Source of the DNA: Bacteroidales bacterium UBA5429
Lineage (GTDB): Bacteria; Bacteroidota; Bacteroidia; Bacteroidales; WCHB1-69
DNA: 64,000 nt
Assembly (NCBI GenBank): GCA_002427605.1
Contig: DIRT01000029.1
Location: 44,976-108,975, forward strand
Reading direction: 5' to 3'
In this document: in pieces, positions 37,811-46,554 of the stretch
Position numbering within the stretch: position 1 is the first letter of the stretch
Layout: each line of letters begins with the position of its first letter
Notes under the pieces: model-generated
Database searches by the model: none
Seen by the model: only the letters and a program-made list of their open reading frames with translations
What the model was told of the DNA's origin: nothing
Position numbers and translations under genes: made by a program

Positions 37811-38335
37811 ATGAATTTCTCAATTCAGCCCTTTTTGGAAAATGATCGGGTTCAATTGGTTCCACTTAAAGAAGAGCATTTTGAAACATTGTATGCAGTC
37901 GCCTCTGATCCTGCAGTATGGGCTGAACATCCCAATAAAAATCGTTACGAAAGAGCTGTTTTTGAAAACTTTTTCAAAGGCGCTTTAGAGAGTGGGGGAG
38001 GCTATATTATTATTGATAAGGCTGAAAATCGGGCAATAGGTTCTACACGTTTTTATGATTATGATGCCAAAGAGAACTCCATTCTGATTGGATATACCTT
38101 TTATGGTGTTGAGTATTGGGGAAAAGGGTACAATAACATGGTGAAAAAGATGATGTTAGAGTCCATTTTTCAATATGTAGATCGGGTACTCTTTCATGTT
38201 GGAAGTGAGAATTATCGTTCTCAGGCTGCCATGAGAAAATTGGGGGCAACCGTGGTACGGGAGATTGAAGTAGCCTACTACGGAGAACCTACCAGACGCA
38301 ATGTGGAGTTTGAAATTAAACGCTCTGATTTTTAA
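37811..38335 (+). CDS. GNAT acetyltransferase, RimJ/RimL type
   Basis: A 174-residue N-acetyltransferase (ATG 37811; the TTG at 37793 is less likely). It has FLENDRVQLVPLKEEHFE, the acetyl-CoA-binding region near GYTFYGVEYWGKGYNNMVKK and the C-terminal SENYRSQAAMRKLGA helix of the RimL group. The acceptor is unknown. It is probably cotranscribed with pyrG and converges on sufB (6 bp gap). Confidence 0.85.
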   Translation: MNFSIQPFLENDRVQLVPLKEEHFETLYAVASDPAVWAEHPNKNRYERAVFENFFKGALESGGGYIIIDKAENRAIGSTRFYDYDAKENSILIGYTFYGVEYWGKGYNNMVKKMMLESIFQYVDRVLFHVGSENYRSQAAMRKLGATVVREIEVAYYGEPTRRNVEFEIKRSDF

Positions 38336-38341
38336 AATTTC

Positions 38342-39781
38342 TTACCCAACACTTCCTTCAAGACTGATAGCCAGTAATTTCTGTGCTTCCACGGCAAATT
38401 CCATAGGTAGTTTATTGAGTACCTCTTTGGCATATCCGTTGACAATCAGGCTGACAGCCGACTCCGGATCAATTCCGCGTTGCTGACAGTAAAAGAGCTG
38501 ATCCTCAGAGATTTTGGAGGTCGTAGCCTCATGCTCAATCACGCTGCTTTTGTTGGAACAGTCGATATAAGGCCAGGTATGCGCTCCACATTGATCTCCC
38601 ATGAGTAATGAATCACATTGGGAGAAATTTCTGGAGTTTTCAGCGTTTTTGGTAACTCTGACCAATCCTCGGTAACTATTTTCGCTCTTTCCGGCTGAAA
38701 TCCCTTTAGAAATAATCAAACTGCGGGTATTTTTGCCGATATGAATCATTTTGGTACCGGTATCCGCCTGCTGGAAGTGGTTTGTTAAAGCAACGGAGTA
38801 AAACTCTCCGATAGAATTATCGCCCTGCAACACGCAAGATGGATATTTCCAGGTTACGGATGAACCGGTCTCCACTTGTGTCCAGGAGATTTTAGAGTTT
38901 TTCCCTTTACAAAGTCCTCTTTTGGTTACAAAATTATAGATTCCTCCCTTGCCCTCTTTGTCTCCGGGATACCAATTTTGAACTGTCGAGTATTTTACTT
39001 CGGCATTGTCCATCGCCAATATCTCCACTACAGCAGCATGCAGCTGATTTTCATCCCGTTGCGGTGCCGTACACCCTTCCATATAGCTTACGTAAGCGCC
39101 TTCATCAGCGATGAGAAGTGTCCGTTCAAACTGACCGGAATTGGCGGCATTAATTCGGAAATAGGTAGAGAGTTCCATCGGACAGCGTACTCCTTTAGGA
39201 ATATAGCAGAAAGAACCCTCACTAAAAACAGCCGAGTTGAGAGCTGCAAAATAGTTATCTCCGTAAGGAACAACCGTTCCCATATATTTCCGAACCAATT
39301 CGGGATGGTTTTGCACTGCTTCTCCGAAAGAACAGAAGATGATTCCATGCTTTTCCAACGTTTCGGTAAAAGTCGTTTTAACAGAAATAGAGTCTATGAC
39401 CGCATCCACAGCAACACCTGCCAATGCTTTTTGCTCATCCAGACTGATTCCCAACTTGTTGAAAGTATCCAACAATTCCGGATCTACTTCATCCAAACTC
39501 TTTAACTCTTTCTGTTTCTTAGGAATAGCAAGGTATATAATATCTTGATAATCAGGTTTTTCATAATTCAAATGTGCCCAATCCGGTTCTTTCATGGTGG
39601 TCCACTTACGGTACGCTTTCAATCTGAACTCCAACAACCAATCCGGCTCATTCTTCCGAGCTGAAATCTTTCTGATGATATCTTCATTTAATCCCTTAGG
39701 GAACTCTTCAATTTCGATATCAGAAACAAACCCATATTTATAGTCACTTTCCGTGATATTTTCAATAATCTCTTTCGACAT
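38342..39781 (-). CDS. sufB: Fe-S cluster assembly scaffold SufB
   Basis: A 479-residue protein with SufB/SufD beta-helix features: GVRCPMELSTYFRINA, AYVSYMEGCTAP, KNSKISWTQVETGSSVTWKYPS, and the C-terminal region with SQCDSLLMGDQ and IEHEATTSKI. ATG 39781 is preferred over an upstream in-frame codon because the promoter (39804-39811) lies between. SufB normally works with SufC and SufD, usually encoded next to it; here it stands alone, between a convergent gene and a repeat island. Confidence 0.94.
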   Translation of the reverse strand: MSKEIIENITESDYKYGFVSDIEIEEFPKGLNEDIIRKISARKNEPDWLLEFRLKAYRKWTTMKEPDWAHLNYEKPDYQDIIYLAIPKKQKELKSLDEVDPELLDTFNKLGISLDEQKALAGVAVDAVIDSISVKTTFTETLEKHGIIFCSFGEAVQNHPELVRKYMGTVVPYGDNYFAALNSAVFSEGSFCYIPKGVRCPMELSTYFRINAANSGQFERTLLIADEGAYVSYMEGCTAPQRDENQLHAAVVEILAMDNAEVKYSTVQNWYPGDKEGKGGIYNFVTKRGLCKGKNSKISWTQVETGSSVTWKYPSCVLQGDNSIGEFYSVALTNHFQQADTGTKMIHIGKNTRSLIISKGISAGKSENSYRGLVRVTKNAENSRNFSQCDSLLMGDQCGAHTWPYIDCSNKSSVIEHEATTSKISEDQLFYCQQRGIDPESAVSLIVNGYAKEVLNKLPMEFAVEAQKLLAISLEGSVG

Positions 39782-39803
39782 ATTTACATATTTTAATAAC
39801 CTG

Positions 39804-39811
39804 CAAAGATA
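39804..39811 (-). promoter_or_regulatory. TAtcTTTG promoter box for sufB
   Basis: Exact -7 box followed by CAGGTTA on the minus strand. A TCCGAAA heptamer array (39824-39850) lies about 13 bp upstream of it, where the -33 element should be. Confidence 0.7.
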
Positions 39812-39823
39812 CACTAACTTTTT

Positions 39824-40499
39824 GATTTCGGATTTCGGATTTCGGATTTTGACTAGGATTTTTATGATTTCAGGATATAACTTGCTGAAAATTAAATATT
39901 CGTATTTCTTATTTCTGATTTCTTATTTGGTATTTTAAATAATTGGGGGGCAGGATTTGTGGTGTCTCTTTTGTTAATCTATAACCCCACTCTGGAAAAT
40001 TTACCACTTTTGATCTGGAGTGTCAATTACGAATTACGAATTACGATTCTTAAATTTAGAATTTAGAGTTTAGAATTTAGAATTTGAAAATTTAGCAAAA
40101 ATATAATTACTTGATATTCAATTAATTAATTGCCACGTCCTTTAGGGCGTGGATTAGAATACCCCCAGATCAGACAAGGGCTTTAGCCCAAACTTATTAT
40201 AAAATTTAAGATTCCGAAATCCGAAATCCGAAATCATTCCGCCTTCTACCTTCTGCCTTGTAAAGCCGTAATTTGTAATTCATCCTGTGCGTCCTAAAAG
40301 GTATAATATTCCAGAGTGGGGAAATGAAATAACCGAAGAGGAATACCTATTCTGCCCCCCATTTATTTTTATTTCAAAATAATATATATCATTAAATATC
40401 AATGGGATATGATAAAAAAACTCAATGCTAAAATTCCGAAATGGTGTGTGGTAATGAAACGGTGTAAGGACAGGTCGCGACCTGTCCCTACGACGAATG
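39824..40499. repeat. Intergenic repeat island 3
   Basis: About 680 bp with no gene. In order: TTCGGAT heptamers (39824-39850), G6CAG element copy (39945-40010, plus), AATTACG then TTAGAAT heptamers (40023-40088), hairpins CCACGTCC-TTTA-GGGCGTGG (40133-40152) and GGGCTTTAGCCC (40178-40189), TCCGAAA then TTCCGCC/TTCTACC/TTCTGCC heptamers (40211-40260), a second G6CAG copy (40285-40430, minus) and a 20 bp GGTCGCGACC-centred palindrome (40468-40487). Confidence 0.85.
40468..40487. repeat. Perfect 20 bp palindrome centred on TCGCGA
   Basis: GGACAGGTCGCGACCTGTCC, 13 bp past the stop of the Omp28 gene. Its AGGTCGCGACCT core recurs at 47577-47588 and 58208-58219. Confidence 0.9.
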
Positions 40500-41354
40500 C
40501 TATTGCACTTTAACCTCTGTTGCCTGAATAATCTCCTTTGTTTCCATATCAATCAGATAGGCGACAATTGAACAATTGGACGCTACCCAATCTTTATCTC
40601 TGAGTGAAACCTGATATCCTTTAAGGTAGGTGTCGCCTTTGGCTACTAATCCATCATTGGTTAGACGAACTCCGTAGTTGCCGTTCAGAGTGCCGCGCAA
40701 AACATGGTTGTGAGTGTAATCGGGAACGATAACACCATTATTGAGTTGTGGCTTTACGATACCATTTTCAGTTACTACAACACAAAACTGAACCCTGTGT
40801 GCAATCTCTTCTAATATCGATACTTTTGCAAAGGTGGTAATGGTTTGAGTTGCAGCATTATACTCATTAATCAACTGGATTGCAGCATAATTTGTACTGC
40901 GGTCCACCTTGTTGAAATGATCTACCCACTTGTTGATAGGAGAACCCCACGAGTTAGCGTTATATCTTACACGACTCATAATTGCCAAAGGAATCTGAGG
41001 AATGTTGAAGTCGTTAAAAAGTTGAACTCCTTGAGGCGTAACAAAATTGTACGGAAATTGTTCGTCAGTTGCAGCTAACGGTCCGGCATGAACGCCAATC
41101 GCAACGATAGTATCACCGTATAAACCGAACATCTCGTCCAGTTTAGCGTGGCCGGTAGGACAATTGGTACATTTATGTCCGGTGTACTCTTCAATGAGCA
41201 CTTTGCGATAGAGGTTGTCCGGTGTCAATTCCGGAAATGTAACGGTCACAGGAATCTCTCCGTCAGTCGGAAGATATGGTTTTTCAATCTCATCACAAGC
41301 AAAAAAGAAAATGCCTAAAATGAAAATAAACGATATAATTTGGATCTTTTTCAT
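40500..41354 (-). CDS. Omp28-family outer membrane lipoprotein
   Basis: A 284-residue lipoprotein (lipobox near Cys20: GIFFFAC). A thioredoxin-like domain carries a CxxC-type motif in EEYTGHKCTNCPTGH. The family is named for P. gingivalis Omp28, a surface protein of uncertain function. It is last in a TlpA-like, DUF6029, Omp28 unit and follows DUF6029 by 4 bp, a gene order I recall from other Bacteroidota. Confidence 0.85.
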   Translation of the reverse strand: MKKIQIISFIFILGIFFFACDEIEKPYLPTDGEIPVTVTFPELTPDNLYRKVLIEEYTGHKCTNCPTGHAKLDEMFGLYGDTIVAIGVHAGPLAATDEQFPYNFVTPQGVQLFNDFNIPQIPLAIMSRVRYNANSWGSPINKWVDHFNKVDRSTNYAAIQLINEYNAATQTITTFAKVSILEEIAHRVQFCVVVTENGIVKPQLNNGVIVPDYTHNHVLRGTLNGNYGVRLTNDGLVAKGDTYLKGYQVSLRDKDWVASNCSIVAYLIDMETKEIIQATEVKVQ

Positions 41355-41358
41355 GAGC

Positions 41359-43035
41359 TTAAAATTTAGTTGTAATGTTTAAACCGAATCCGTAAGAAGC
41401 GGGTACAGCGCGGCATACACCACCGATGCAGAGAATTCCCTCTTTGGTTTTACCAAAGTTGGCTGCGATACGGGTAGCACCCACTACGTAAGCAACTGAA
41501 AAGTTGTAATAATGGATTCTCATTGCTTCTGCCTGATTTCCATAATTGTATTGATCTCCCACAGAGAAGAACCAATTGGGACTGATAGAATACTCTAACA
41601 TACCATAAATCCAGTCACCCATATCCTGTTTGGTGAACAGAGCGTGAAGTTCCCCTCTTAAGGCATGTTTTCGGTTAATTCTGTACGTTACTTCAGAGGT
41701 AATATGGTGAATATGAGCCAATTCTCCATGTCCTTGCAGTATCAAAAGGTTATAATCGATGTAGTTGTATCCTAACATTAACTTCCAGTCTGCATTGATC
41801 TTTTTGGTAACGTCAAATCCAATATCCTGATAGAGTAGGTCTTTTCCGAATTTAAAGAAAGAGGAGGTGTATCCGTCAGTTCCTGAAGGAGTACCAAGAG
41901 ATAGCGCTTCCTCTACCGGGATCTGCTCAATAGTATGGAAACGGGAGTAGTTGAAGGTAAGGTCAGTGCCATATTTTCCGCCCAATTTTGATTTTTTAGG
42001 AATCTGATAATTCACTTGTCCCTGGAAACCGATTTGGTTGTTGGGTTGACTGGCATAGCTGTAGTTTCCAAGCAATTGATAGGAATATTGTCTGTTGATG
42101 GCAGGAATGTAGTTGATACCCAAGATTGGAGTAGTGGCGCTGATATTACGTTGAGATCTAAAATCCATATTGTCCGCGCGGATAAAGGATGCCGAGACAC
42201 CAAATCCTTTCTGCGAATAGGTAGTTGTAACCAAAAGAGCTTCCCCCTTTTTATAAATAAAATCATTAGTTAAATTAGGATCATTAATTTTAGACGCCAT
42301 TTCAGCTTCAAGGCGGAATCTTTTATATCCAAAATTGATGCGGTAGGCATGCAAACCAACATTTTGAGGAACCTTTTCAGGAGGAATAAATCCTTGATAC
42401 TCAGTTGATTTCTCGAATTTACTTACAAAACTACCACCGATAGCCAGACTAAAGCCTTTCTCTTGCAACTTTTCAAAGATCTGATCCAGACTCACTTCAC
42501 CATCGACACCGCGAATCATATCGCTTCGCTTAGTATAGTCAAAATCGAAATTATTACGTTCGATACCCCATACTCCTTTCACGGCAATTCCTTTGTAAGG
42601 ATTGACTCTGAAACGGGCACCTAAAAGGGAGTTGTCAATTCCTAACTGACGATCCTCATACGCTCTGAACGACAATCCTGAACCAAATTGTTCATAGAAA
42701 GTACCTACGGTAACTTGCAGTAAATCAGTCTTGTAATCAGCGAAATAATGTGTAATGCCTTGTCCTTTATAGCCAATCTTTTCAAAGTCGATCAGCGGCG
42801 CCTGATAAAACTCATAGCGTGCACCTAAAGTAAAACCGCCGTTGTTATAGTTGAGGTTCAACCAGGAGTTGGCACGTACTTTAGATTCCACTTTCTCCGC
42901 GCCAATCAATGAATCGGGGATATAGAACATGCCGTTAAAGCAAACATCTCCGGAGATATGTCCACTATTTTGTGCATAACCCATTCCTACAGCAAAAAGG
43001 AACAGGAGGGTAATAACCAGTTTGATCTGTTTCAT
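41359..43035 (-). CDS. DUF6029-family outer membrane beta-barrel protein
   Basis: A 558-residue protein with signal peptide (about 1-21) and many alternating amphipathic strands ending in Phe (GFGLNITTKF), consistent with an outer membrane barrel. FYEQFGSGLSFRAYEDR and NSLLGARF resemble the DUF6029 family. No function is established. It lies between the TlpA-like and Omp28 genes, suggesting a joint envelope role. Confidence 0.78.
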   Translation of the reverse strand: MKQIKLVITLLFLFAVGMGYAQNSGHISGDVCFNGMFYIPDSLIGAEKVESKVRANSWLNLNYNNGGFTLGARYEFYQAPLIDFEKIGYKGQGITHYFADYKTDLLQVTVGTFYEQFGSGLSFRAYEDRQLGIDNSLLGARFRVNPYKGIAVKGVWGIERNNFDFDYTKRSDMIRGVDGEVSLDQIFEKLQEKGFSLAIGGSFVSKFEKSTEYQGFIPPEKVPQNVGLHAYRINFGYKRFRLEAEMASKINDPNLTNDFIYKKGEALLVTTTYSQKGFGVSASFIRADNMDFRSQRNISATTPILGINYIPAINRQYSYQLLGNYSYASQPNNQIGFQGQVNYQIPKKSKLGGKYGTDLTFNYSRFHTIEQIPVEEALSLGTPSGTDGYTSSFFKFGKDLLYQDIGFDVTKKINADWKLMLGYNYIDYNLLILQGHGELAHIHHITSEVTYRINRKHALRGELHALFTKQDMGDWIYGMLEYSISPNWFFSVGDQYNYGNQAEAMRIHYYNFSVAYVVGATRIAANFGKTKEGILCIGGVCRAVPASYGFGLNITTKF

Positions 43036-43062
43036 AAATGAATCGGTTTATAAATAAGCAAA

Positions 43063-43578
43063 CTATTCGATAGGTTCTCCGTTGGCGATTTTCTTAACGA
43101 TCTCGAACACTTCATATTCGGATCCGGGAGCGTAGGAGGTGTGTTGCCAAACAATCTCTCCGTCACCATTGAGGATGCAGAGGAAAGGAATATCAACAAT
43201 GTTTAATGCTCTTTTTAAATCCCAGTTTTGATCCAACAAAACGGTAAATTCCCAACCTTTACCATTTACAAAAGGCGCAACGCGGGAAGCTGTTTTGGGA
43301 TCATCAATAGAGATAGCATACAATTTTACACCGGTTTCTTCTACCCAATCTTCGTAAAGATCGTCTATAGCCATCAATTCAGCCAAGCAGGGTTTACACC
43401 AGGTTGCCCACAAACTCACAATGATCGGCTTCCCTTCATTGGTGATATCTTTTGTGTTAAAAGCTTTTCCATCAAGGGTTTTGATATCTACTGAGGGAAA
43501 TTGTTGTGCTTTCTTTTCTTGTGCAAATAGGACTAAACCTATCATTAAAAATAATCCTAAAAAAACAGTTTTCTTCAT
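43063..43578 (-). CDS. TlpA-like exported thioredoxin
   Basis: A 171-residue protein with signal peptide (about 1-20) and a thioredoxin fold with active site WATWCKPC. The phrases KPIIVSLWATWC and FLCILNGDGEIVWQHTSY are typical of TlpA/ResA proteins, which reduce disulfides outside the cytoplasm. It leads the operon with DUF6029 and Omp28, which also has paired cysteines and might be a substrate. Start chosen at 43578 because the promoter box covers the upstream extension. Confidence 0.88.
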   Translation of the reverse strand: MKKTVFLGLFLMIGLVLFAQEKKAQQFPSVDIKTLDGKAFNTKDITNEGKPIIVSLWATWCKPCLAELMAIDDLYEDWVEETGVKLYAISIDDPKTASRVAPFVNGKGWEFTVLLDQNWDLKRALNIVDIPFLCILNGDGEIVWQHTSYAPGSEYEVFEIVKKIANGEPIE

Positions 43579-43608
43579 AATTCTATATCGATCGTTTAAA
43601 AAAGTATG

Positions 43609-43616
43609 CAAAAATA
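43609..43616 (-). promoter_or_regulatory. TAttTTTG promoter box for the TlpA-like operon
   Basis: Exact -7 box followed by CATAC on the minus strand, 30 bp before the start. Confidence 0.65.
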
Positions 43617-43659
43617 CACATTTCTCACTGATATAGACTGCCAGAACGATAAAAAGTTG

Positions 43660-43667
43660 TAAATTTG
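43660..43667 (+). promoter_or_regulatory. TAaaTTTG promoter box for kdsC
   Basis: Exact -7 box followed by CTGCTGATT, 27 bp before the kdsC start. Confidence 0.65.
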
Positions 43668-43694
43668 CTGCTGATTTTCAAAAAATAAATACTT

Positions 43695-44216
43695 ATGGTG
43701 AACTATAGAGAGAAATTGAAGCATATTACTACCTTTATTTTTGATTTTGACGGGGTCTTGTCGGATGGTAAGGTGTGGGTTCTGCCCAATGGGGAGCAGT
43801 TGCGCGCTACCGGCGTGAAGGATGGCTATGCACTGCAATATGCGTTGAAAAAAGGGTATCGTGTTGCGGTTATTTCAGGTGGAATAGGGGAGTCGATGCG
43901 ATTGAGATATCGTAAATTTACCAATATGGAGATCTACCTGGAAGTCAGCAATAAAAAAGAAGTGTTCCAGCAATATCTGGCAAAACACAATATTACTCCG
44001 GATGAAGTTTTGTTTATGGGTGATGATATTCCTGATCTGGATGTCATGAAACAGTGTGCCATCAAAACTTGTCCTGCTGATGCTGCTGAAGAGGTGAAAG
44101 CTATTTCCGATTATATATCATTTAAAAAAGGGGGAGAGGGAGCTGCTCGCGATATCATAGAACAGACCCTCAAGGCTCAAGGACGGTGGATGGAAGCCGA
44201 TGCAACCATCTGGTAA
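43695..44216 (+). CDS. kdsC: 3-deoxy-manno-octulosonate-8-phosphate phosphatase
   Basis: A 173-residue HAD phosphatase of the C0 (capless) type. The nucleophile motif is DFDGVLSDG (residues about 16-24), motif II lies in AVISGG, and motif III/IV in FMGDDIPDLDVM. It releases Kdo for lipid A core synthesis. It is monocistronic here, with its own promoter, and its stop directly abuts that of the convergent small gene. Confidence 0.9.
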   Translation: MVNYREKLKHITTFIFDFDGVLSDGKVWVLPNGEQLRATGVKDGYALQYALKKGYRVAVISGGIGESMRLRYRKFTNMEIYLEVSNKKEVFQQYLAKHNITPDEVLFMGDDIPDLDVMKQCAIKTCPADAAEEVKAISDYISFKKGGEGAARDIIEQTLKAQGRWMEADATIW

Positions 44217-44597
44217 CTAACGCGATAGCGTAAAGGTTGCATCGAGTCCGGCACGATTACAGTTTCGGATTACATTCAGTGATACAGCATCCTTTTTGTT
44301 ATCCACAATGCGAATCTGCATCTTGCGGGTATAAACGTTATTCTCTTGCTTCCAGTTGGTAGCCTTGAGAATTTTAATCCCGTCAGTTTTGAATTCCGTA
44401 TCGTTGAGATCAAGACTACAATTGCCATGTGTGTAGCGGTATGTCAAAACCAATGTATAAGTTTCTCCATTCTTAACATGTTCCGGGTTAACCTCTTTGC
44501 CTGATTTATCCATCAATACAAAGTTAATATTGCATGCCCATGAAAAGGTGATACTCATGAATAAAATAGCAAATATGAGTGTTATTTTTTTGTCCAT
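44217..44597 (-). CDS. Small exported protein, unrecognised
   Basis: 126 residues from ATG 44597 (136 if 44627 is used). A signal peptide (about 1-22, ending SWAC) is followed by a beta-rich domain resembling a small Ig-like fold. Cysteines in SWACN, HGNCS and IRNCN could form disulfides. It is convergent with kdsC with no gap. No family recognised. Confidence 0.65.
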   Translation of the reverse strand: MDKKITLIFAILFMSITFSWACNINFVLMDKSGKEVNPEHVKNGETYTLVLTYRYTHGNCSLDLNDTEFKTDGIKILKATNWKQENNVYTRKMQIRIVDNKKDAVSLNVIRNCNRAGLDATFTLSR

Positions 44598-44641
44598 TCC
44601 GGATGTTAAAAAATAGTTACGTTTCATGATTAGATATTTTG

Positions 44642-44649
44642 TAATTTTG
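44642..44649 (+). promoter_or_regulatory. TAatTTTG promoter box for the RsmI-like gene
   Basis: Exact -7 box followed by CTGATTAATA, 25 bp before ATG 44674. The in-frame codon at 44626 lies upstream of this box and is not the start. Confidence 0.65.
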
Positions 44650-44673
44650 CTGATTAATATTAAAACTCAATTT

Positions 44674-45381
44674 ATGAACAAAGGGAAGCTCTATTTAATT
44701 CCATCGCCCCTAGGTGAAACAGCGTTTGAACACCTTTTTCCACCCTTCAACTCCACTTTAATTCACTCCTTAGACTATTTTATTGTAGAAGAGTTTAAAA
44801 CGGGACGAAGATTTATCAAGAAAATGGGAATGCCTAAGCCGATAGACCAGTTACACCTCTTTTTACTGAACGAACACACCCGTACTAAAGAGGTTGAAGC
44901 ATTGTTAGAGCCGTTACTTTCCGGGTTTAACATGGGACTCCTTTCCGAAGCAGGAACGCCTTGTGTCGCCGATCCGGGTTCGTTGGTAGTCAACAAAGCG
45001 CAGCAGATGGGCATTGAGGTCATTCCGTTAATTGGACCCAACTCCATTTTGCTGGCATTAATGGGCTCCGGATTAAACGGACAAAAGTTCGCTTTCAACG
45101 GCTATCTCAACCGAGACAGGAAATTAAGAGAAAAAGAGTTGAAGTTTTATGAATCTTTAGTCTTTAAAACCGACCAAACCCAGATATTTATCGAAGCTCC
45201 CTACCGCAACAATCACTTTTTTGAGTCGATGATGGAGGTTTGCTCCCCTGAACTCAAAATCTGCCTCGGCGTAGACCTCACCACCGACCAACAGCTTCTT
45301 AAAACCCGCACCGTCTCCCAATGGCGCAAAGAAAAGATAGACCTGCACAAACGCCCAACGGTGTTTCTAATGGGAAAATGA
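44674..45381 (+). CDS. RsmI-like tetrapyrrole-methylase-fold methyltransferase
   Basis: A 235-residue SAM-dependent methylase. KLYLIPSPLGE at the start and GLLSEAGTPCVADPGS near residue 90 match RsmI (2'-O-methylation of C1402 in 16S rRNA). It is shorter than E. coli RsmI and lacks its C-terminal part. The 3' end is unusually C-rich in codon choice. A TTCGGAT heptamer array begins a few bases past the stop. Confidence 0.82.
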   Translation: MNKGKLYLIPSPLGETAFEHLFPPFNSTLIHSLDYFIVEEFKTGRRFIKKMGMPKPIDQLHLFLLNEHTRTKEVEALLEPLLSGFNMGLLSEAGTPCVADPGSLVVNKAQQMGIEVIPLIGPNSILLALMGSGLNGQKFAFNGYLNRDRKLREKELKFYESLVFKTDQTQIFIEAPYRNNHFFESMMEVCSPELKICLGVDLTTDQQLLKTRTVSQWRKEKIDLHKRPTVFLMGK

Positions 45382-45740
45382 AACTGATTTCGGATTTCGG
45401 ATTTCGGAAACGGTTTAGAATATCTACTTTCTATTTTTTCTTGTTTTTTATTTTGGATTTAAAAAAAATAGGGGGCAGGACATTCATTCCTATTTAGATA
45501 TTTCATTTCCCCACTCGGAAATGATTTCGGATTTTGGAATGAATTAAATTTAGAATTTTTGTTCTATTTTTTAATATAATACCCAGATAATCAAGTTTTT
45601 AATCCGAAATCCGCATTCCGAAATCCGAAATCAAGATAACCCCGTAGGGGTGACATGATTGTAAAATAAAAAATGAGAGGTGAAATTTAAAAGTTAATAT
45701 AATTTATTTTATAATACTCTGATAATCAGACTTATATTTT
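45382..45740. repeat. Intergenic repeat island 4
   Basis: About 360 bp with no gene. It holds TTCGGAT heptamers (45386-45409), a G6CAG element copy (about 45440-45525, plus), degenerate TTCGGAT units (45524-45540), TCCGAAA units (45600-45633) and a CCCCGTAGGGG motif (45638-45663). Confidence 0.85.
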
Positions 45741-45764
45741 AAAAATGTGAGACACTGTCTCACA
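45741..45764 (-). terminator. Intrinsic terminator of the FtsZ-like gene
   Basis: On the minus strand TGTGAGA-CAGTG-TCTCACA (45746-45764) is followed by five T. The TGA stop codon of the gene lies in the 5' arm. Confidence 0.7.
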
Positions 45765-46404
45765 AATTGATTGGTGGTATTGTGGATTTTAATATGTTTT
45801 TTAGCACACTGACTATGTCATCGTCAATTTTCTGAAAATAATCGTTCAGTGTTAGTTCACCTTGTTCTTTTGACAACTTGGCATGGTTGTAAATGTATAA
45901 TTGGATACATAATTTATCCAAAGAAGCTAATGAATTTTCTGCATGTTGACGGCGAATTTTCCCCTCAAAATCGAACGGCATCTGAACAATGGTATATAAT
46001 TCATTATATCCGCTATTATGAAGCATTTGAGCAGCCTCAACAACGTAATAACTACCATAATTGCCACCTAATCCGGAAATTAGGACTATTTTTTCTTTTG
46101 TTTTCGCAGGACGCCGAAAAAATCCAATCTGTTTGTGATATTTTTTAAGTTCTGTATTTAAAATGTTTTTGAAATGAAGGTCATTATCAACTTTTTTCTC
46201 TCTTGTCTTGTTATTGTTGTTGAAAGAGATAAAGCCAACTTTTTTCTCCAGTTGTGTGAATAGATAGGGTGTTTGCCGACTAGCCGTATCCCCGAAGGTC
46301 AACACCAGAATACTCGGTATATCGCGATGAAAGAGACGTGCCCAGAAGCTCCGTTCCGGCAAAAAGCGTTCTACATGATGGATGTTAGGTTGTTCTTTTG
46401 TCAT
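45760..46404 (-). CDS. Degenerate FtsZ-like N-domain protein
   Basis: 214 residues from ATG 46404, with no membrane segment. The pattern follows the FtsZ/tubulin GTPase domain: ILVLTFGDTASRQ (33-45) at the T1 position; VGFISFNNNN (56-65) like FIVVNTD; KIVLISGLGGNYGSYYVVEAAQ (105-126) at the T4 position; MPFDFEGKIRRQHAENSL (142-159) like KPFxFEGxxR...AExGI; YIYNHAKL (170-177) like VIPNDRL; LTLNDYFQKIDDDI (184-197) like the helix leading into H7. The G-box GGGTGTG is replaced by GLGGNYG, and the C-terminal domain with the T7 loop is absent. It probably cannot hydrolyse GTP and might bind or cap FtsZ. It is divergent from a WYL regulator. The resemblance is by eye. Confidence 0.65.
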   Translation of the reverse strand: MTKEQPNIHHVERFLPERSFWARLFHRDIPSILVLTFGDTASRQTPYLFTQLEKKVGFISFNNNNKTREKKVDNDLHFKNILNTELKKYHKQIGFFRRPAKTKEKIVLISGLGGNYGSYYVVEAAQMLHNSGYNELYTIVQMPFDFEGKIRRQHAENSLASLDKLCIQLYIYNHAKLSKEQGELTLNDYFQKIDDDIVSVLKNILKSTIPPINL

Positions 46405-46432
46405 ATTTTTGCGTTTTATACGCGCAAAAATA
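46404..46432. promoter_or_regulatory. Inverted repeat containing two opposed TAttTTTG boxes
   Basis: TATTTTTGCG (46404-46413) and CGCAAAAATA (46423-46432) are perfect inverted repeats with a 9 nt spacer. The minus-strand box (46425-46432) is well placed for the FtsZ-like gene; the plus-strand box could drive a divergent transcript. Confidence 0.6.
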
Positions 46433-46441
46433 GGGTATGAA

Positions 46442-46519
46442 TATGCCAAAGTATTTCATAGTGCAATTTTATTTTCTTTTTCCTAAAAATAGTAAAACTA
46501 TGCCATAAAGTTTCATAGT
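46442..46519. promoter_or_regulatory. Pair of 21 bp operator-like direct repeats
   Basis: TATGCCAAAGTATTTCATAGT (46442-46462) recurs with four changes at 46499-46519. Each copy is an imperfect palindrome with TATG/CATA ends. Copy 2 sits just before the -7 box of the WYL gene, copy 1 just behind the FtsZ-like promoter. Likely binding sites for the WYL protein (inference). Confidence 0.55.
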
Positions 46520-46526
46520 CTTTCTG

Positions 46527-46534
46527 TATCTTTG
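46527..46534 (+). promoter_or_regulatory. TAtcTTTG promoter box for the WYL gene
   Basis: Exact -7 box followed by CGGTAT, 20 bp before the start; repeat copy 2 ends 7 bp upstream. Confidence 0.7.
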
Positions 46535-46554
46535 CGGTATAAAAAATAAATATT

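Noticed and set aside
40280..40552. 90-residue minus-strand ORF
   Set aside because: It runs through the G6CAG element, a palindrome and the antisense-phase start of Omp28; no domain or promoter.
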